NCBI GenBank assembly: GCA_046328525.1
Contig: JAXLWK010000003.1
Location: 1,364,001-1,428,000 of the forward strand
Direction of reading: 5' to 3'
Origin: JBDHWG01 sp046328525
GTDB taxonomy: Bacteria; Chloroflexota; Anaerolineae; Epilineales; JAHCIE01
Length of the DNA stretch: 64,000 nucleotides
Shown here: in pieces, positions 1 through 10,943 of the stretch
How the letters are laid out: each line of letters starts with the position of its first letter
How positions within the stretch are numbered: the first letter of the stretch is position 1
Translations under genes and position numbers: made by a program
Notes under the pieces: generated by a model
The model's input: only the letters and a program-made list of their open reading frames with translations
Told to the model about the DNA's origin: nothing
Database searches by the model: none

Positions 1-1029
1 GCGGCAGCCTCCGAGAAACGGCTGTCCGACCTGCGCCGCGAGTTGGAGCAGGTGGAGGGCGAACGCGCCAAAGTGCGCGGCGTCATGGAGCCGATTCAGG
101 CGAACGTGGCGGCGTTGGAGGAGGAAGCGCGGAAGCTGGAGAAGGGGTCGGCCGGGCAGCGCAACGCGGCGATGGCGGCGGAGCGCGCGGCGTCGGCAGC
201 GCAGGCTGAGGCGCACGCGGCGCGCGAGCGGATGCAGCGGCTCGCCGACGAGATGAGCGCCGACCTGGAGCTGCTACCGCCGATGCCAGAGGACGCGCCG
301 CTGCAGCTGCGCCTGGGCTTCGAGGGCCAGCTCAGCCTGCCGCCGGTGCCCCAGATACCGGCTGATCTCGAAGAGCGCGTGCGCACGCTGCGCGCGCAGC
401 TCAAGCGGCTCGGGCCGGCGGACAGCGACGCCATGACCGAGTTCAACGCCCTCAGCGAGCGCCACGCCTTCCTGACGACCCAGATGGCGGACCTGGAAAA
501 GGCGGCGAACGACCTGCGCCAGGTCATCGCTGAGCTTGACGAGGCGATGGCGACGCGCTTCGACGACATTTTCGCCCAGGTCGCGCGGCTGTTCAGCCGC
601 AACTTTAGCCTGCTGTTCGGCGGCGGTACGGCGCGCCTGAACCTGGCCGAGGATGGCGGGCTTGAAATCAACGCGCGGCCGCCGGGCAAGCGCCAGCAGC
701 CGCTGTCTCTGTTGTCGGGTGGCGAGCGCGCCCTCACGGCCAGCGCCCTGGTGTTCGCGCTGCTCGAAGTCAGCCGCACGCCGTTCTGCATGCTCGACGA
801 GGTGGATGCCGCGTTGGACGAAGCCAACGTCGGCCGCTTCCGCGCCGCCGTCGAGCGGCTGGCGACGCGCACCCAGGTAATCCTGGTGACTCACAACCGT
901 GGGACAGTCGAGGCGGCGCAGGCGCTGTATGGCATTACCATGAACGGCCAGGGCATCTCCCAGGCCATTTCCCTGCGCACTCGCGACTACTTCCCCGACG
1001 CGAAAGCCTCCGACGCTGCCGCTGACTGA
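1..1029 (+). CDS. smc: Chromosome segregation protein SMC, C-terminal part (5' end outside window)
   Basis: This is the last 342 residues of an SMC ATPase, the condensin subunit that organises and helps segregate the chromosome. The reading frame is open from base 1, so the start lies upstream. The first part is charged and coiled-coil-like. The head half carries the ABC-type signature LLSGGERALTA (about nt 709-741), Walker B with D-loop FCMLDEVDAALDEANV (about nt 784-831) and the H-loop region ILVTHNRGT. The hinge and the N-terminal Walker A lobe are missing only because of the window edge. The stop is 2 nt from the stop of the convergent HD-domain gene. Confidence 0.95.
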   Translation, partial: AAASEKRLSDLRRELEQVEGERAKVRGVMEPIQANVAALEEEARKLEKGSAGQRNAAMAAERAASAAQAEAHAARERMQRLADEMSADLELLPPMPEDAPLQLRLGFEGQLSLPPVPQIPADLEERVRTLRAQLKRLGPADSDAMTEFNALSERHAFLTTQMADLEKAANDLRQVIAELDEAMATRFDDIFAQVARLFSRNFSLLFGGGTARLNLAEDGGLEINARPPGKRQQPLSLLSGGERALTASALVFALLEVSRTPFCMLDEVDAALDEANVGRFRAAVERLATRTQVILVTHNRGTVEAAQALYGITMNGQGISQAISLRTRDYFPDAKASDAAAD

Positions 1030-1031
1030 CC

Positions 1032-1895
1032 CTAGAAGCGGAACACCTGCAACAGGCGCTTCTCAGTCTCGCCCTCGACGTGGGCGTCCACCTCGACGTA
1101 CCTCTCGATCCCCGACCCGCGCAGCTTGTCCTTGAGCAATTCGTCCACCTGGAAGATGCCGGCCGAGTTGCTCATGACGATCTCGATACGAATCGGCTTG
1201 GTGTCGCCCGGCTCAATGCTCACCTGCTCGACCGCCGCCGCCGACAGCGAGTGGATGTTCACCTGCCCCGCCTCGAACGGGATGCGCGAGCGCCCCTTCG
1301 CCATGTCCAGCGCGTCGGCGACGCGCACGACACCGGCCTCCAGCGTCAGGGGCTTACCCTTCGAGCGGTGGCCGATGATGGCGTGCAGGGTCTCCGAGCG
1401 CACGATCGTCGCCTGGAAGGCGGGATAGACGCCCTCCAACAGCGACTTGAGTTTGTCCGACGCGAGGAACAGGCTGAACTGCTCGTGGTCGTTGCGGTGA
1501 ATGGACATGCCCACGTCGTGCAGCAGCGCCGCCAGCACCACCACCACCTCGGCGTCGTCCGTACTCATGTTATAGTCGCGGACCATGTTGGGGACGCCGC
1601 CCGAGTCCATGATCCTGCGCAGCAGCTTGAGCGCGATATTGGCGATGAGCTGTACGTGCACCGGGCCGTGGTCGCTCATGCCCAGCCGCTTGACGGCGTT
1701 GACGTTGGCGACGTGCCACAGGGCGAACAGCTCCGGGTCGGCATTGACACGGTCAACCACCGCTTTGAGTCGTAGGTTGTCTTCGACGGGGATAACCAGG
1801 CGCGAAAGCTCGGCGAACTCAACGTCTGCCACCGCCGGCGCGGGAACGCTGAAATCCCCGTCGGCGGATGTAATCAAATTATGAACGGTCTCCAC
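1032..1895 (-). CDS. HD-domain protein, probable metal-dependent phosphohydrolase
   Basis: The 287-residue product contains an HD-superfamily core: an upstream His (SDHGPVHVQLIANIALKLL), then LAALLHDVGMSIHRNDHEQF with the paired His-Asp metal ligands. HD proteins usually hydrolyse phosphoester bonds in nucleotides or signalling molecules; the substrate cannot be read from sequence. I chose the GTG at 1895 because AAGGAG lies 6 nt upstream. A TTG further upstream (1943) also keeps the frame open but has no such site. The gene lies downstream of the MarR gene on the same strand, with about 50 nt between them, and may be co-transcribed with it. Confidence 0.8.
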   Translation of the reverse strand: METVHNLITSADGDFSVPAPAVADVEFAELSRLVIPVEDNLRLKAVVDRVNADPELFALWHVANVNAVKRLGMSDHGPVHVQLIANIALKLLRRIMDSGGVPNMVRDYNMSTDDAEVVVVLAALLHDVGMSIHRNDHEQFSLFLASDKLKSLLEGVYPAFQATIVRSETLHAIIGHRSKGKPLTLEAGVVRVADALDMAKGRSRIPFEAGQVNIHSLSAAAVEQVSIEPGDTKPIRIEIVMSNSAGIFQVDELLKDKLRGSGIERYVEVDAHVEGETEKRLLQVFRF

Positions 1896-1946
1896 ACGCT
1901 CTCCTTGAACGATGCCATCGGGCCGGAAATATCGCGCACTCAACAG

Positions 1947-2432
1947 TCACGATCGGCCTAGCGCGCCCGACGGTTCAAGAGCGTTGTCCTCGGTCTCCTC
2001 TGCCGCAATGACACGGTGAAATGCTCGCAGGCCGACAATCAGCGCCTCGCGGTCGTCCGCGCTCATCTGCGCAACGATCGCGGCCAGGCGCTCCTGCACC
2101 TGCTCATTCATGGTCTCGAATACGCTCTGCCCGGCGCCTGTCAGATGCAGGCGGACGACACGTCGGTCAGCCTCGTCCACCTGGCGCTCTACCAGGCCGC
2201 GCTCGACCAGCCCGGCCACCATTTTGGTCATGGTGGGCAGCGTCACACCCTGCCGCTCCGCCAACCGGCCCATCGAGTCGGAGCCGTGGAAGTAGAGGTA
2301 GCCGAGGATGCGGTACTGCGGCATGGTGCACTGGCCCGGTACAACAGAACGCATATCCTGTGCCAACGTGCGCATGGCGCGGGGAAAGGTTGCTAGAATC
2401 AGTCGTGCGCATTCAAGATCTGCCAATGACAT
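1947..2432 (-). CDS. MarR-family transcriptional regulator
   Basis: A 161-residue winged-helix protein of typical MarR length. Residues about 55-100 form the wHTH (MGRLAERQGVTLPTMTKMV then GLVERQVDEADRRVVRLHLT); the D-x-R-x wing motif is typical. N- and C-terminal helices would form the dimer interface. MarR proteins bind short palindromes and are released by small ligands. Its own promoter contains an AT-rich palindrome over the -10 box, so autoregulation is likely. The HD-domain gene follows downstream on the same strand. The ligand is unknown. Confidence 0.88.
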   Translation of the reverse strand: MSLADLECARLILATFPRAMRTLAQDMRSVVPGQCTMPQYRILGYLYFHGSDSMGRLAERQGVTLPTMTKMVAGLVERGLVERQVDEADRRVVRLHLTGAGQSVFETMNEQVQERLAAIVAQMSADDREALIVGLRAFHRVIAAEETEDNALEPSGALGRS

Positions 2433-2544
2433 GAACGAACCCTATTCTCTCGCGGCGCCGTCGCCTCGCGTGCGCCATCGCACTATCCCGGTAACACTGC
2501 CGATGATGTGTCATGTCCCGCCGGACAAACAATACTTAGCTTAT

Positions 2545-2557
2545 CTAATTATATTAG
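2545..2557. promoter_or_regulatory. Candidate MarR operator overlapping the -10 box
   Basis: CTAAT-TAT-ATTAG is a perfect inverted repeat of 5-bp arms with a 3-bp centre. It sits over the TATAAT box of the MarR promoter. MarR-family operators are commonly AT-rich palindromes at this position. Binding is inferred from position and symmetry only. Confidence 0.5.
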
Positions 2558-2576
2558 GGTACGACGATTCTGTCAA
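2548..2576 (-). promoter_or_regulatory. Consensus sigma-70 promoter of the MarR gene
   Basis: Read on the minus strand, TTGACA (2576-2571) is followed after exactly 17 nt by TATAAT (2553-2548), matching both consensus hexamers. The predicted start is near 2541, giving a leader of about 110 nt. The preceding minus-strand gene would be far upstream across convergent sequence, so this promoter serves the MarR gene. Confidence 0.8.
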
Positions 2577-2596
2577 GAACGCCGGGGCAAGGCAGG

Positions 2597-5347
2597 TTAA
2601 CGCGGGTTGACCTTGATCCGCGTCGGCAACACAACGTGGTCGGCGCCGTCCGCCGTGCGGACGCGCTCGCCCGTCGCCGGGTCATACAGGCCGATCTCGA
2701 TGCTGGCTTCGCCGGTGTAGTCGCCGCCGACAGTCATGTCGTGCGCGTCGGCCACGAACTCGCCGGCAGTCCAGCCGGTCGTGGGGCGCGAGCCGTTGGC
2801 AGGCGGCGAGTCGTGCTGGGCGATGACGCGCCCATTGGCATCCAGCAGGTGCGTGAAGACTGTCAGGGGTTTGCTGCCCGGAGCGTCCGTCGCCTGCCAC
2901 GTCAGCCGCAGGCTTACGCGACCCCCCGCCGGAATCGCCTCGCTCGCCACGTCGTAGCCCACCAGGCGGATTGCCGACGGGAAATCCGCCCCGACGGCCT
3001 GCTGCACGGGCGGCGCCTGCATGACCCGCTGCGGAGCCTGCACCTGGAGTGTCGCCAGGGAAATTGGCGCGCCATCGCCGACGCGCACCTGGAGCGTCGC
3101 CGCACCGGCGGCGGCATCGGCCGGGGCGCGGAGCGTGCGGCGGTCCAGGACGACTTCATTGGCGGCCCACTGCGAGGTGGGGTATTTGCCGTCGGCCGGT
3201 GCGCCGGCCGCCTCGGCGATCACGCGGCCGTTCTGGGTCAGCTCCAGCCGCATCGGCCAATCCGGCAGCCCATCCTGCGTCGCGCGCCAGCGCAGGCGCG
3301 CCTCAATCGGCTCACCCGGCGCGACGGTGGAACGGTCTACCGCCGCCTGCTCGAGCGCCAATCCGTCGGCCGCCGAGACGTTCACGGCCGCCATCTTCGC
3401 GTCGAGGCTGGTCGGGAAGCGCTGGGCGTGGCTCAGCGCCACCTGCCCGACCGTTGCGCGCGCGCCGGTCGCCGCGCCGGCCGCGTCTAGCGCGTCTATC
3501 GGCCGCAGGGTTGCCCCGTCGTAGACCGCGACGGAGACATCGTAGGTCACGGGCGGCGTACCGGGCGGCAGCGCGAGGGAGTAGACGTTGACGACATCCT
3601 GGCCCGGCTCCCACGCGGCCGGCGGGCGGCCGGCGGCGTCCACCAGGAATGCGTCCTGGCTGGCGACGGTGCGGCCGGCCGCGTCTAGCAACGCGACCGA
3701 GACCTTGGGGCTGTCCAACTCCGCCGCGCCGACGCCGGCGGCGCGCCAGCGCAGGGCCAGGGGCACGCTGGTGTCAGCGGGCGTGGGCGGCGGGGTGTAG
3801 ACGCCGGTCAGCGTCATCGGCCCGAAGCGTCCCTGCGCGGCCTGGAACGACGGCAGCGTCACCGGGCGTTCCAGGTCATACTCGCGCACCAGGAGATCGG
3901 AGACGCTCCACGTCCGCACCCGTCGGCCGCTGCCCTCCAGCAGCCAGGCGAGAAAGCCGCGGTGGTCGGAGTGGGCCTGCGCCCAGGACACGAGGGCGAT
4001 GCGGCGGCGACCCTGCGTATCCTCGGCGACCTGGCCGATGATGGACGCATCGGTGTCATTCATCTCGATGGTGTGCGACGGCGCCACACCGGAGTAGTAG
4101 AAGTCCACGGCATAGTCGGGATGGTCGAGCAGCACGGCATCGTCCGCGCCCAAGCTCCGCTCCAGGCGCGCGGTCACGGCGCGCACGTCGTCGCGCTGAT
4201 AGTGGGAGTCCCCGTAGAACGCCGACGCGCCCGTCGCAAAGGCCGCCACGAACACCAGCGCCGTCGGAACACTTACCAGCCACCCCCACCGCCCCTGGGT
4301 GGCGAAGAACGCGATCACGCGCGCGACGAGGATCAGCAGCGGCGCGGACAGAAGCACGACGTAGCGCGGGTGGAAACCGGGCCGCAGCCACATCGTGAGA
4401 AAGATCAGCGTTAACGGCACGGCGACGTAGGACAGCAGTAGCAGGTCGCGGCCCCGCGCCGGATCGCGCCACAGCAGCAGGGCCACGCCGACGACGAACA
4501 CCACGGCCGCCGCCGCCGCGAGGGCGTCGAAGGTCGCTAGGTGGCCGACGACGGCGAGCGTGCCGCCCATATAGGCTCCCCAGACCTGCGTCAGGAAGTC
4601 GGCGACGCCGAGGCGCTGGGCGCCGGGCGGGACGTAGCCGCGCACCTGCCCGAGGGCAAGGGGGACAAACGGCAGGGCCAGGAGGACGGCCAGGGCCTGG
4701 GCCAGGAGCCAGCCGCGCAGCTTGCGCCCCTCGCGCCGCCCGATGAACACCGCCAGGGCGACGACGTTGACCCAGGCGACGACCAGGATGCCGAGGTACT
4801 GGGTGTAGACCATGCTCCACTCGAGGACGCCGATGATGACCCAGACCGGCCAGCGCGGGCGCGGGAACGCCATCACCCGGTGCGTCAGGATCAGGAGCAG
4901 GAGGGTCTGACAGGCGATGAGGGTGTACATCCGCAGCTCTTGCGAGTACCAGAGCTGAATCGCCGAGAGCGCCACGAGCGCCGCCGCGACGACGGCGGTG
5001 GTCGTATCGAACAGGCGGCGCGCGAGGTTGAAGGTCAGGGCGACGGCCAGGACGCCAAAGGCGACCGACAGGAAGCGCGTGGCGAACTCGCTGCTTCCGA
5101 CCAGAGCTACCCAGGGCTTGAGGATGAAGTAGTCGTAGAGGGGTGGATGTCCGGCGTCAGTGGGGCGCAGCTCAAGGCCCGGCGCGAGGGCGAGCTTGAG
5201 GCTGAGCGCCTCGTCCCACCACAGACTCTGCGCGTCCAACCGAAACACGCGCAGCCCGAATGCCACGAGCAGAATTGCCAGGACAATCAGGATGGCGCGG
5301 GATGGGAGCGGAGCACGAGAGGTGGCGGGCTGCGAGCGCCCTGTCAT
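2597..5347 (-). CDS. GT39-family membrane glycosyltransferase with tandem C-terminal beta domains
   Basis: A protein of about 916 residues. The N-terminal half (residues about 10-370) is a multi-pass membrane region with the GT39/ArnT-like pattern: the acidic pair in the first outside loop (WWDEALSLKLAL) and AGHPPLYDYFILKPW, followed by many hydrophobic segments. GT-C enzymes transfer sugars from polyprenyl-phosphate donors outside the membrane. The C-terminal half has no long membrane segments and holds about three related domains of about 120 residues, the last with TVFTHLLDANGRVIAQHDSP and IEIGLYDPATGERV. The ATG at 5347 is preferred over an upstream TTG. A second protein of this type lies at 59.5 kb. 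Confidence 0.82.
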   Translation of the reverse strand: MTGRSQPATSRAPLPSRAILIVLAILLVAFGLRVFRLDAQSLWWDEALSLKLALAPGLELRPTDAGHPPLYDYFILKPWVALVGSSEFATRFLSVAFGVLAVALTFNLARRLFDTTTAVVAAALVALSAIQLWYSQELRMYTLIACQTLLLLILTHRVMAFPRPRWPVWVIIGVLEWSMVYTQYLGILVVAWVNVVALAVFIGRREGRKLRGWLLAQALAVLLALPFVPLALGQVRGYVPPGAQRLGVADFLTQVWGAYMGGTLAVVGHLATFDALAAAAAVVFVVGVALLLWRDPARGRDLLLLSYVAVPLTLIFLTMWLRPGFHPRYVVLLSAPLLILVARVIAFFATQGRWGWLVSVPTALVFVAAFATGASAFYGDSHYQRDDVRAVTARLERSLGADDAVLLDHPDYAVDFYYSGVAPSHTIEMNDTDASIIGQVAEDTQGRRRIALVSWAQAHSDHRGFLAWLLEGSGRRVRTWSVSDLLVREYDLERPVTLPSFQAAQGRFGPMTLTGVYTPPPTPADTSVPLALRWRAAGVGAAELDSPKVSVALLDAAGRTVASQDAFLVDAAGRPPAAWEPGQDVVNVYSLALPPGTPPVTYDVSVAVYDGATLRPIDALDAAGAATGARATVGQVALSHAQRFPTSLDAKMAAVNVSAADGLALEQAAVDRSTVAPGEPIEARLRWRATQDGLPDWPMRLELTQNGRVIAEAAGAPADGKYPTSQWAANEVVLDRRTLRAPADAAAGAATLQVRVGDGAPISLATLQVQAPQRVMQAPPVQQAVGADFPSAIRLVGYDVASEAIPAGGRVSLRLTWQATDAPGSKPLTVFTHLLDANGRVIAQHDSPPANGSRPTTGWTAGEFVADAHDMTVGGDYTGEASIEIGLYDPATGERVRTADGADHVVLPTRIKVNPR

Positions 5348-5471
5348 GGAAGACAACGGTTTGACAGATACCTTGGCGTCGGAAAAACGATCGCGGAATT
5401 ATGGCACGCGTCCGCGTCGAAAGCGAATCTTGAGCAGGGGGGCGTGGGAACGCTCCCGCCCATAAACACGA

Positions 5472-5499
5472 ACGTCCGAGGCGGTATCGCCTCGGACGT
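5472..5499 (-). terminator. Hairpin terminator candidate after the small HTH gene
   Basis: A perfect 12-bp stem (ACGTCCGAGGCG / CGCCTCGGACGT) with a GTAT loop lies 18 nt beyond the stop of the minus-strand helix-turn-helix gene. The minus-strand tail is only modestly T-rich (TCGTGTTTATG), so termination is likely but the U-tract is weak. Confidence 0.6.
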
Positions 5500-5517
5500 G
5501 ATCTTGACTGCTGTTCG

Positions 5518-5967
5518 TCAGGTCGTGTGTAGCACGGATTGCAGCCGCGTGACGCGCCGCCGCCAGCCCGACCACCAATCGCAAAAGATCGTGGCGCGTT
5601 GCAGGCTAGGGGCGTTGTCGGTCAGCCGGTAAAAGACGCTACCGGCGATGTCCTGCGTGATGACGACACCTTCGTCGGTCAGAATAGCCAGGGCCTTGAG
5701 AAGCGCATCCTCGGACGCGCCGACGTAGTAGGCCAGATCGCGGGCTGTCATCGAGACGCCAGGGTGCTTGAGCAGGAACTCCAACAACTGCGTGGCGAAC
5801 GTGGCCGAGATGACCCTCCGTGCAAACTCCAATGTATCTGCGGGAACTTCACTCAACAGCGCCCCGAGGATTTGCGCTTCGTCGTCCAGCCAGGCGAGAC
5901 TTGGCGCACGCTTCAGGACCCCCTCAGACACTGAAGGCCGCGCCGTTCTGCGGTAGGCGGTTACCAT
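5518..5967 (-). CDS. Small winged-helix-like regulator
   Basis: 149 residues, no signal peptide. The central region (FLLKHPGVSMTARDLAYYVGA, then DALLKALAILTDEGVVITQD and VFYRLTD) reads as a winged helix-turn-helix with wing, similar in layout to ArsR/MarR-like domains. The Arg-rich C-terminus has no recognised function. The start is supported by AAGGAGG upstream of the ATG. It stands alone between the GT39 gene and divergent carA. Target and ligand are unknown. Confidence 0.65.
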   Translation of the reverse strand: MVTAYRRTARPSVSEGVLKRAPSLAWLDDEAQILGALLSEVPADTLEFARRVISATFATQLLEFLLKHPGVSMTARDLAYYVGASEDALLKALAILTDEGVVITQDIAGSVFYRLTDNAPSLQRATIFCDWWSGWRRRVTRLQSVLHTT

Positions 5968-6330
5968 CGTGTCCTCCTTATCGGCACTACTTCCTAAACA
6001 TCACAACAGCGTGTAACAAAATGCAAGGTGGGGTGTAAGTTGTAACCGGAGCACGCACTCAAAGTTAGGGGTGGGACTCGTGTCGGCATTTACCCGATAC
6101 GCCGAGGATTCGCCCGATCCCCACGGGACGACGAGCCGATGTCAGGCGCGGCGGTCTGCACTCGGTACTGATTGACAAGACGGGTAGGTGAGCCTGATAG
6201 GTAAGGAGGAATTATACAAAAGCCGGTGGGTGAGTCAAGAAACTGTTAGGGACAAACGGCCCGAATTTGGCGAATTGGTAAATAAAAATACAATCTTTGC
6301 CGTGGAAACGCGCACTACAGGAGATGTTCG
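5968..6330. other. Divergent intergenic region between the HTH gene and carA
   Basis: This 363-nt spacer holds the promoters for both flanking genes. Besides the carA promoter described separately, a TTGACA at 6172-6177 lacks a convincing -10 at the right distance. I see no PyrR-type leader, uORF with a ribosome binding site or other recognisable RNA element. Confidence 0.5.
6267..6294 (+). promoter_or_regulatory. Likely carA promoter
   Basis: TTGGCG (6267-6272), a 16-nt spacer and TACAAT (6289-6294) lie in the only strongly AT-rich stretch before carA. The predicted start near 6301 leaves a leader of about 30 nt that contains the AGGAGA ribosome binding site. Such a short leader leaves no room for an attenuator. 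Confidence 0.55.
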
Positions 6331-7473
6331 ATGCTTGAGCGTGTCCCCGCCCTGCTGGCTCTGGAGGACGGCGCTGTCTTCGAGGGTATCGCTTTTGGCG
6401 CTGTCGGCGAGCGCCCCGGTGAAGTCGTCTTCAACACCGGCCTGACCGGCTATTCCGAGATTCTCACGGACCCGTCCTACAAAGGCCAGATTGTGGTGAT
6501 GACCTATCCCCACATCGGCAACTACGGCATCGCCCCAGCCGATTTCGAGTCGTGGGCGCCGCACGTCGAGGGCTTCGTCGTGCGCGAGCTGAGCGGCCTC
6601 ACGAGCAACTGGCGCTCCCAGGTAGACCTCGAAGACTTCCTGCGCCAGCACAACATCATCGGCGTGTCCGAGGTGGACACGCGCGCGCTAACGCGCCATA
6701 TCCGGCTCCACGGCGCGCTGCGCGGCTACGTCTCGACCGTAGACACCAACCCCGACGACGTGGTGAACAAGGCCCGCGCCTCCCTGGGCATGGTCGGGCG
6801 CGACCTGGTGCAGGTCGTGACGGCTGCCACGCCCTACACCTGGCAAGACGGCACGCGCGACTGGGAGACCGGCCAGCCGACGCCGCAGGCTGATGGCCCA
6901 CTGCTGCACGTCGTCGCCTACGACTACGGCATCAAGCACAACCTGCTGCGCAAGCTGTGCGACCGAGGCTGCCGCATCACCGTCGTCCCGGCGACGACAC
7001 CCGCCGCCGACGTGCTGGCGCTCGACCCCGACGGCGTCTTCCTGTCGAACGGCCCTGGCGACCCGGCGGCGCTGGCGTATGCCGTCGCCAATGTGCGCGC
7101 GCTGCTCGGACAGACGCCCATGTTCGGTGTCTGCCTCGGCCACCAACTCATGGGCCTTGCTGTCGGCGGCGACACCTACAAGCTCAAGTTCGGCCACCAC
7201 GGGGTCAATCACCCGGTGAAGAACCTGGCAACCGGCCGCGTGGAGATTACGTCGCAGAACCACGGCTTCGCCGTCGCCGCCGACTCCCTGCCGTCCGCGG
7301 TCGAAGTCAGCCATCTCAACCTGAACGATGGAACAGTCGAGGGGTTGCGCCACCGCGAGGCGGCGGCCTTCAGCGTCCAGTACCATCCGGAGGCGGCGCC
7401 CGGCCCGCACGACGCGCAATACCTGTTCGACGAGTTCCGCGCCTTGATGCTGACTAGCCGCCCGACGGCCTAG
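6331..7473 (+). CDS. carA: Carbamoyl-phosphate synthase small (glutaminase) subunit
   Basis: 380 residues, the normal length. The product hydrolyses glutamine and passes ammonia to CarB for carbamoyl phosphate, feeding pyrimidine and arginine synthesis. The N-terminal domain has the CarA pattern (LEDGAVFEGIAFGA, GEVVFNTGLTGYSEILTDPS). The C-terminal class I amidotransferase domain has the nucleophile Cys in MFGVCLGHQLMGLA and the His-Glu pair in VQYHPEAAPGPHD. AGGAGA lies about 9 nt before the ATG. carB follows after 12 nt. Confidence 0.98.
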   Translation: MLERVPALLALEDGAVFEGIAFGAVGERPGEVVFNTGLTGYSEILTDPSYKGQIVVMTYPHIGNYGIAPADFESWAPHVEGFVVRELSGLTSNWRSQVDLEDFLRQHNIIGVSEVDTRALTRHIRLHGALRGYVSTVDTNPDDVVNKARASLGMVGRDLVQVVTAATPYTWQDGTRDWETGQPTPQADGPLLHVVAYDYGIKHNLLRKLCDRGCRITVVPATTPAADVLALDPDGVFLSNGPGDPAALAYAVANVRALLGQTPMFGVCLGHQLMGLAVGGDTYKLKFGHHGVNHPVKNLATGRVEITSQNHGFAVAADSLPSAVEVSHLNLNDGTVEGLRHREAAAFSVQYHPEAAPGPHDAQYLFDEFRALMLTSRPTA

Positions 7474-7485
7474 GGGAGACATCGC

Positions 7486-10713
<3,228 letters not shown>

Positions 10714-10723
10714 ACCAGACTTA

Positions 10724-10890
10724 TGTAGTGACGACTTTAGTCGTTCTGCGGGCTGGGAAACGACCCATGAAGACTAACTACTTGTTGCCGCGATAGTGCT
10801 GGCGCTGGAGTAGGGGCAGGTTTGAAACCTGCCCCCACCGCCGCCAGCCGAATGCGGCGATAATGAGTAACGGCTCATGAGTCGTTACTT
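10724..10890. repeat. Composite palindromic repeat between carB and nagA
   Basis: Several palindromes occur in series: ACGACT-TT-AGTCGT (10731-10744), GGGGCAGGTTT-G-AAACCTGCCCC (10813-10835), and GTAACG-G-CTCATGAG-T-CGTTAC (10867-10888). The stretch around 10768-10795 and the reverse complement of 10850-10888 are related, so the 29-nt centre palindrome sits inside an outer inverted repeat. The outer ends also resemble those of the element at 41.93-42.09 kb. The hairpins may also end transcription of the convergent carB and nagA genes. Confidence 0.7.
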
Positions 10891-10943
10891 CGTTTGCGCT
10901 CCCCGTGTCCTCTGTGCCTCCGTGGCAGCTCCCCCCTCTTGGG
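10891..10943. repeat. CTCTGTGCCTCCGTGGC-type repeat fragment
   Basis: The stretch around 10903-10932 reads CCCGTGTCCTCTGTGCCTCC then GTGGCAGC. Its layout recalls the TTTCGCGTCTTTCGCGG-type elements at 31.0, 55.9 and 57.9 kb (short pyrimidine-rich units ending in CGTGG). It directly abuts the nagA stop codon. Assignment as a repeat rests on this resemblance. Confidence 0.4.

Noticed and set aside
6188..6445. Plus-strand open frame of 85 codons overlapping the carA start
   Set aside because: Out of phase with carA and composed partly of promoter sequence; no recognisable protein.
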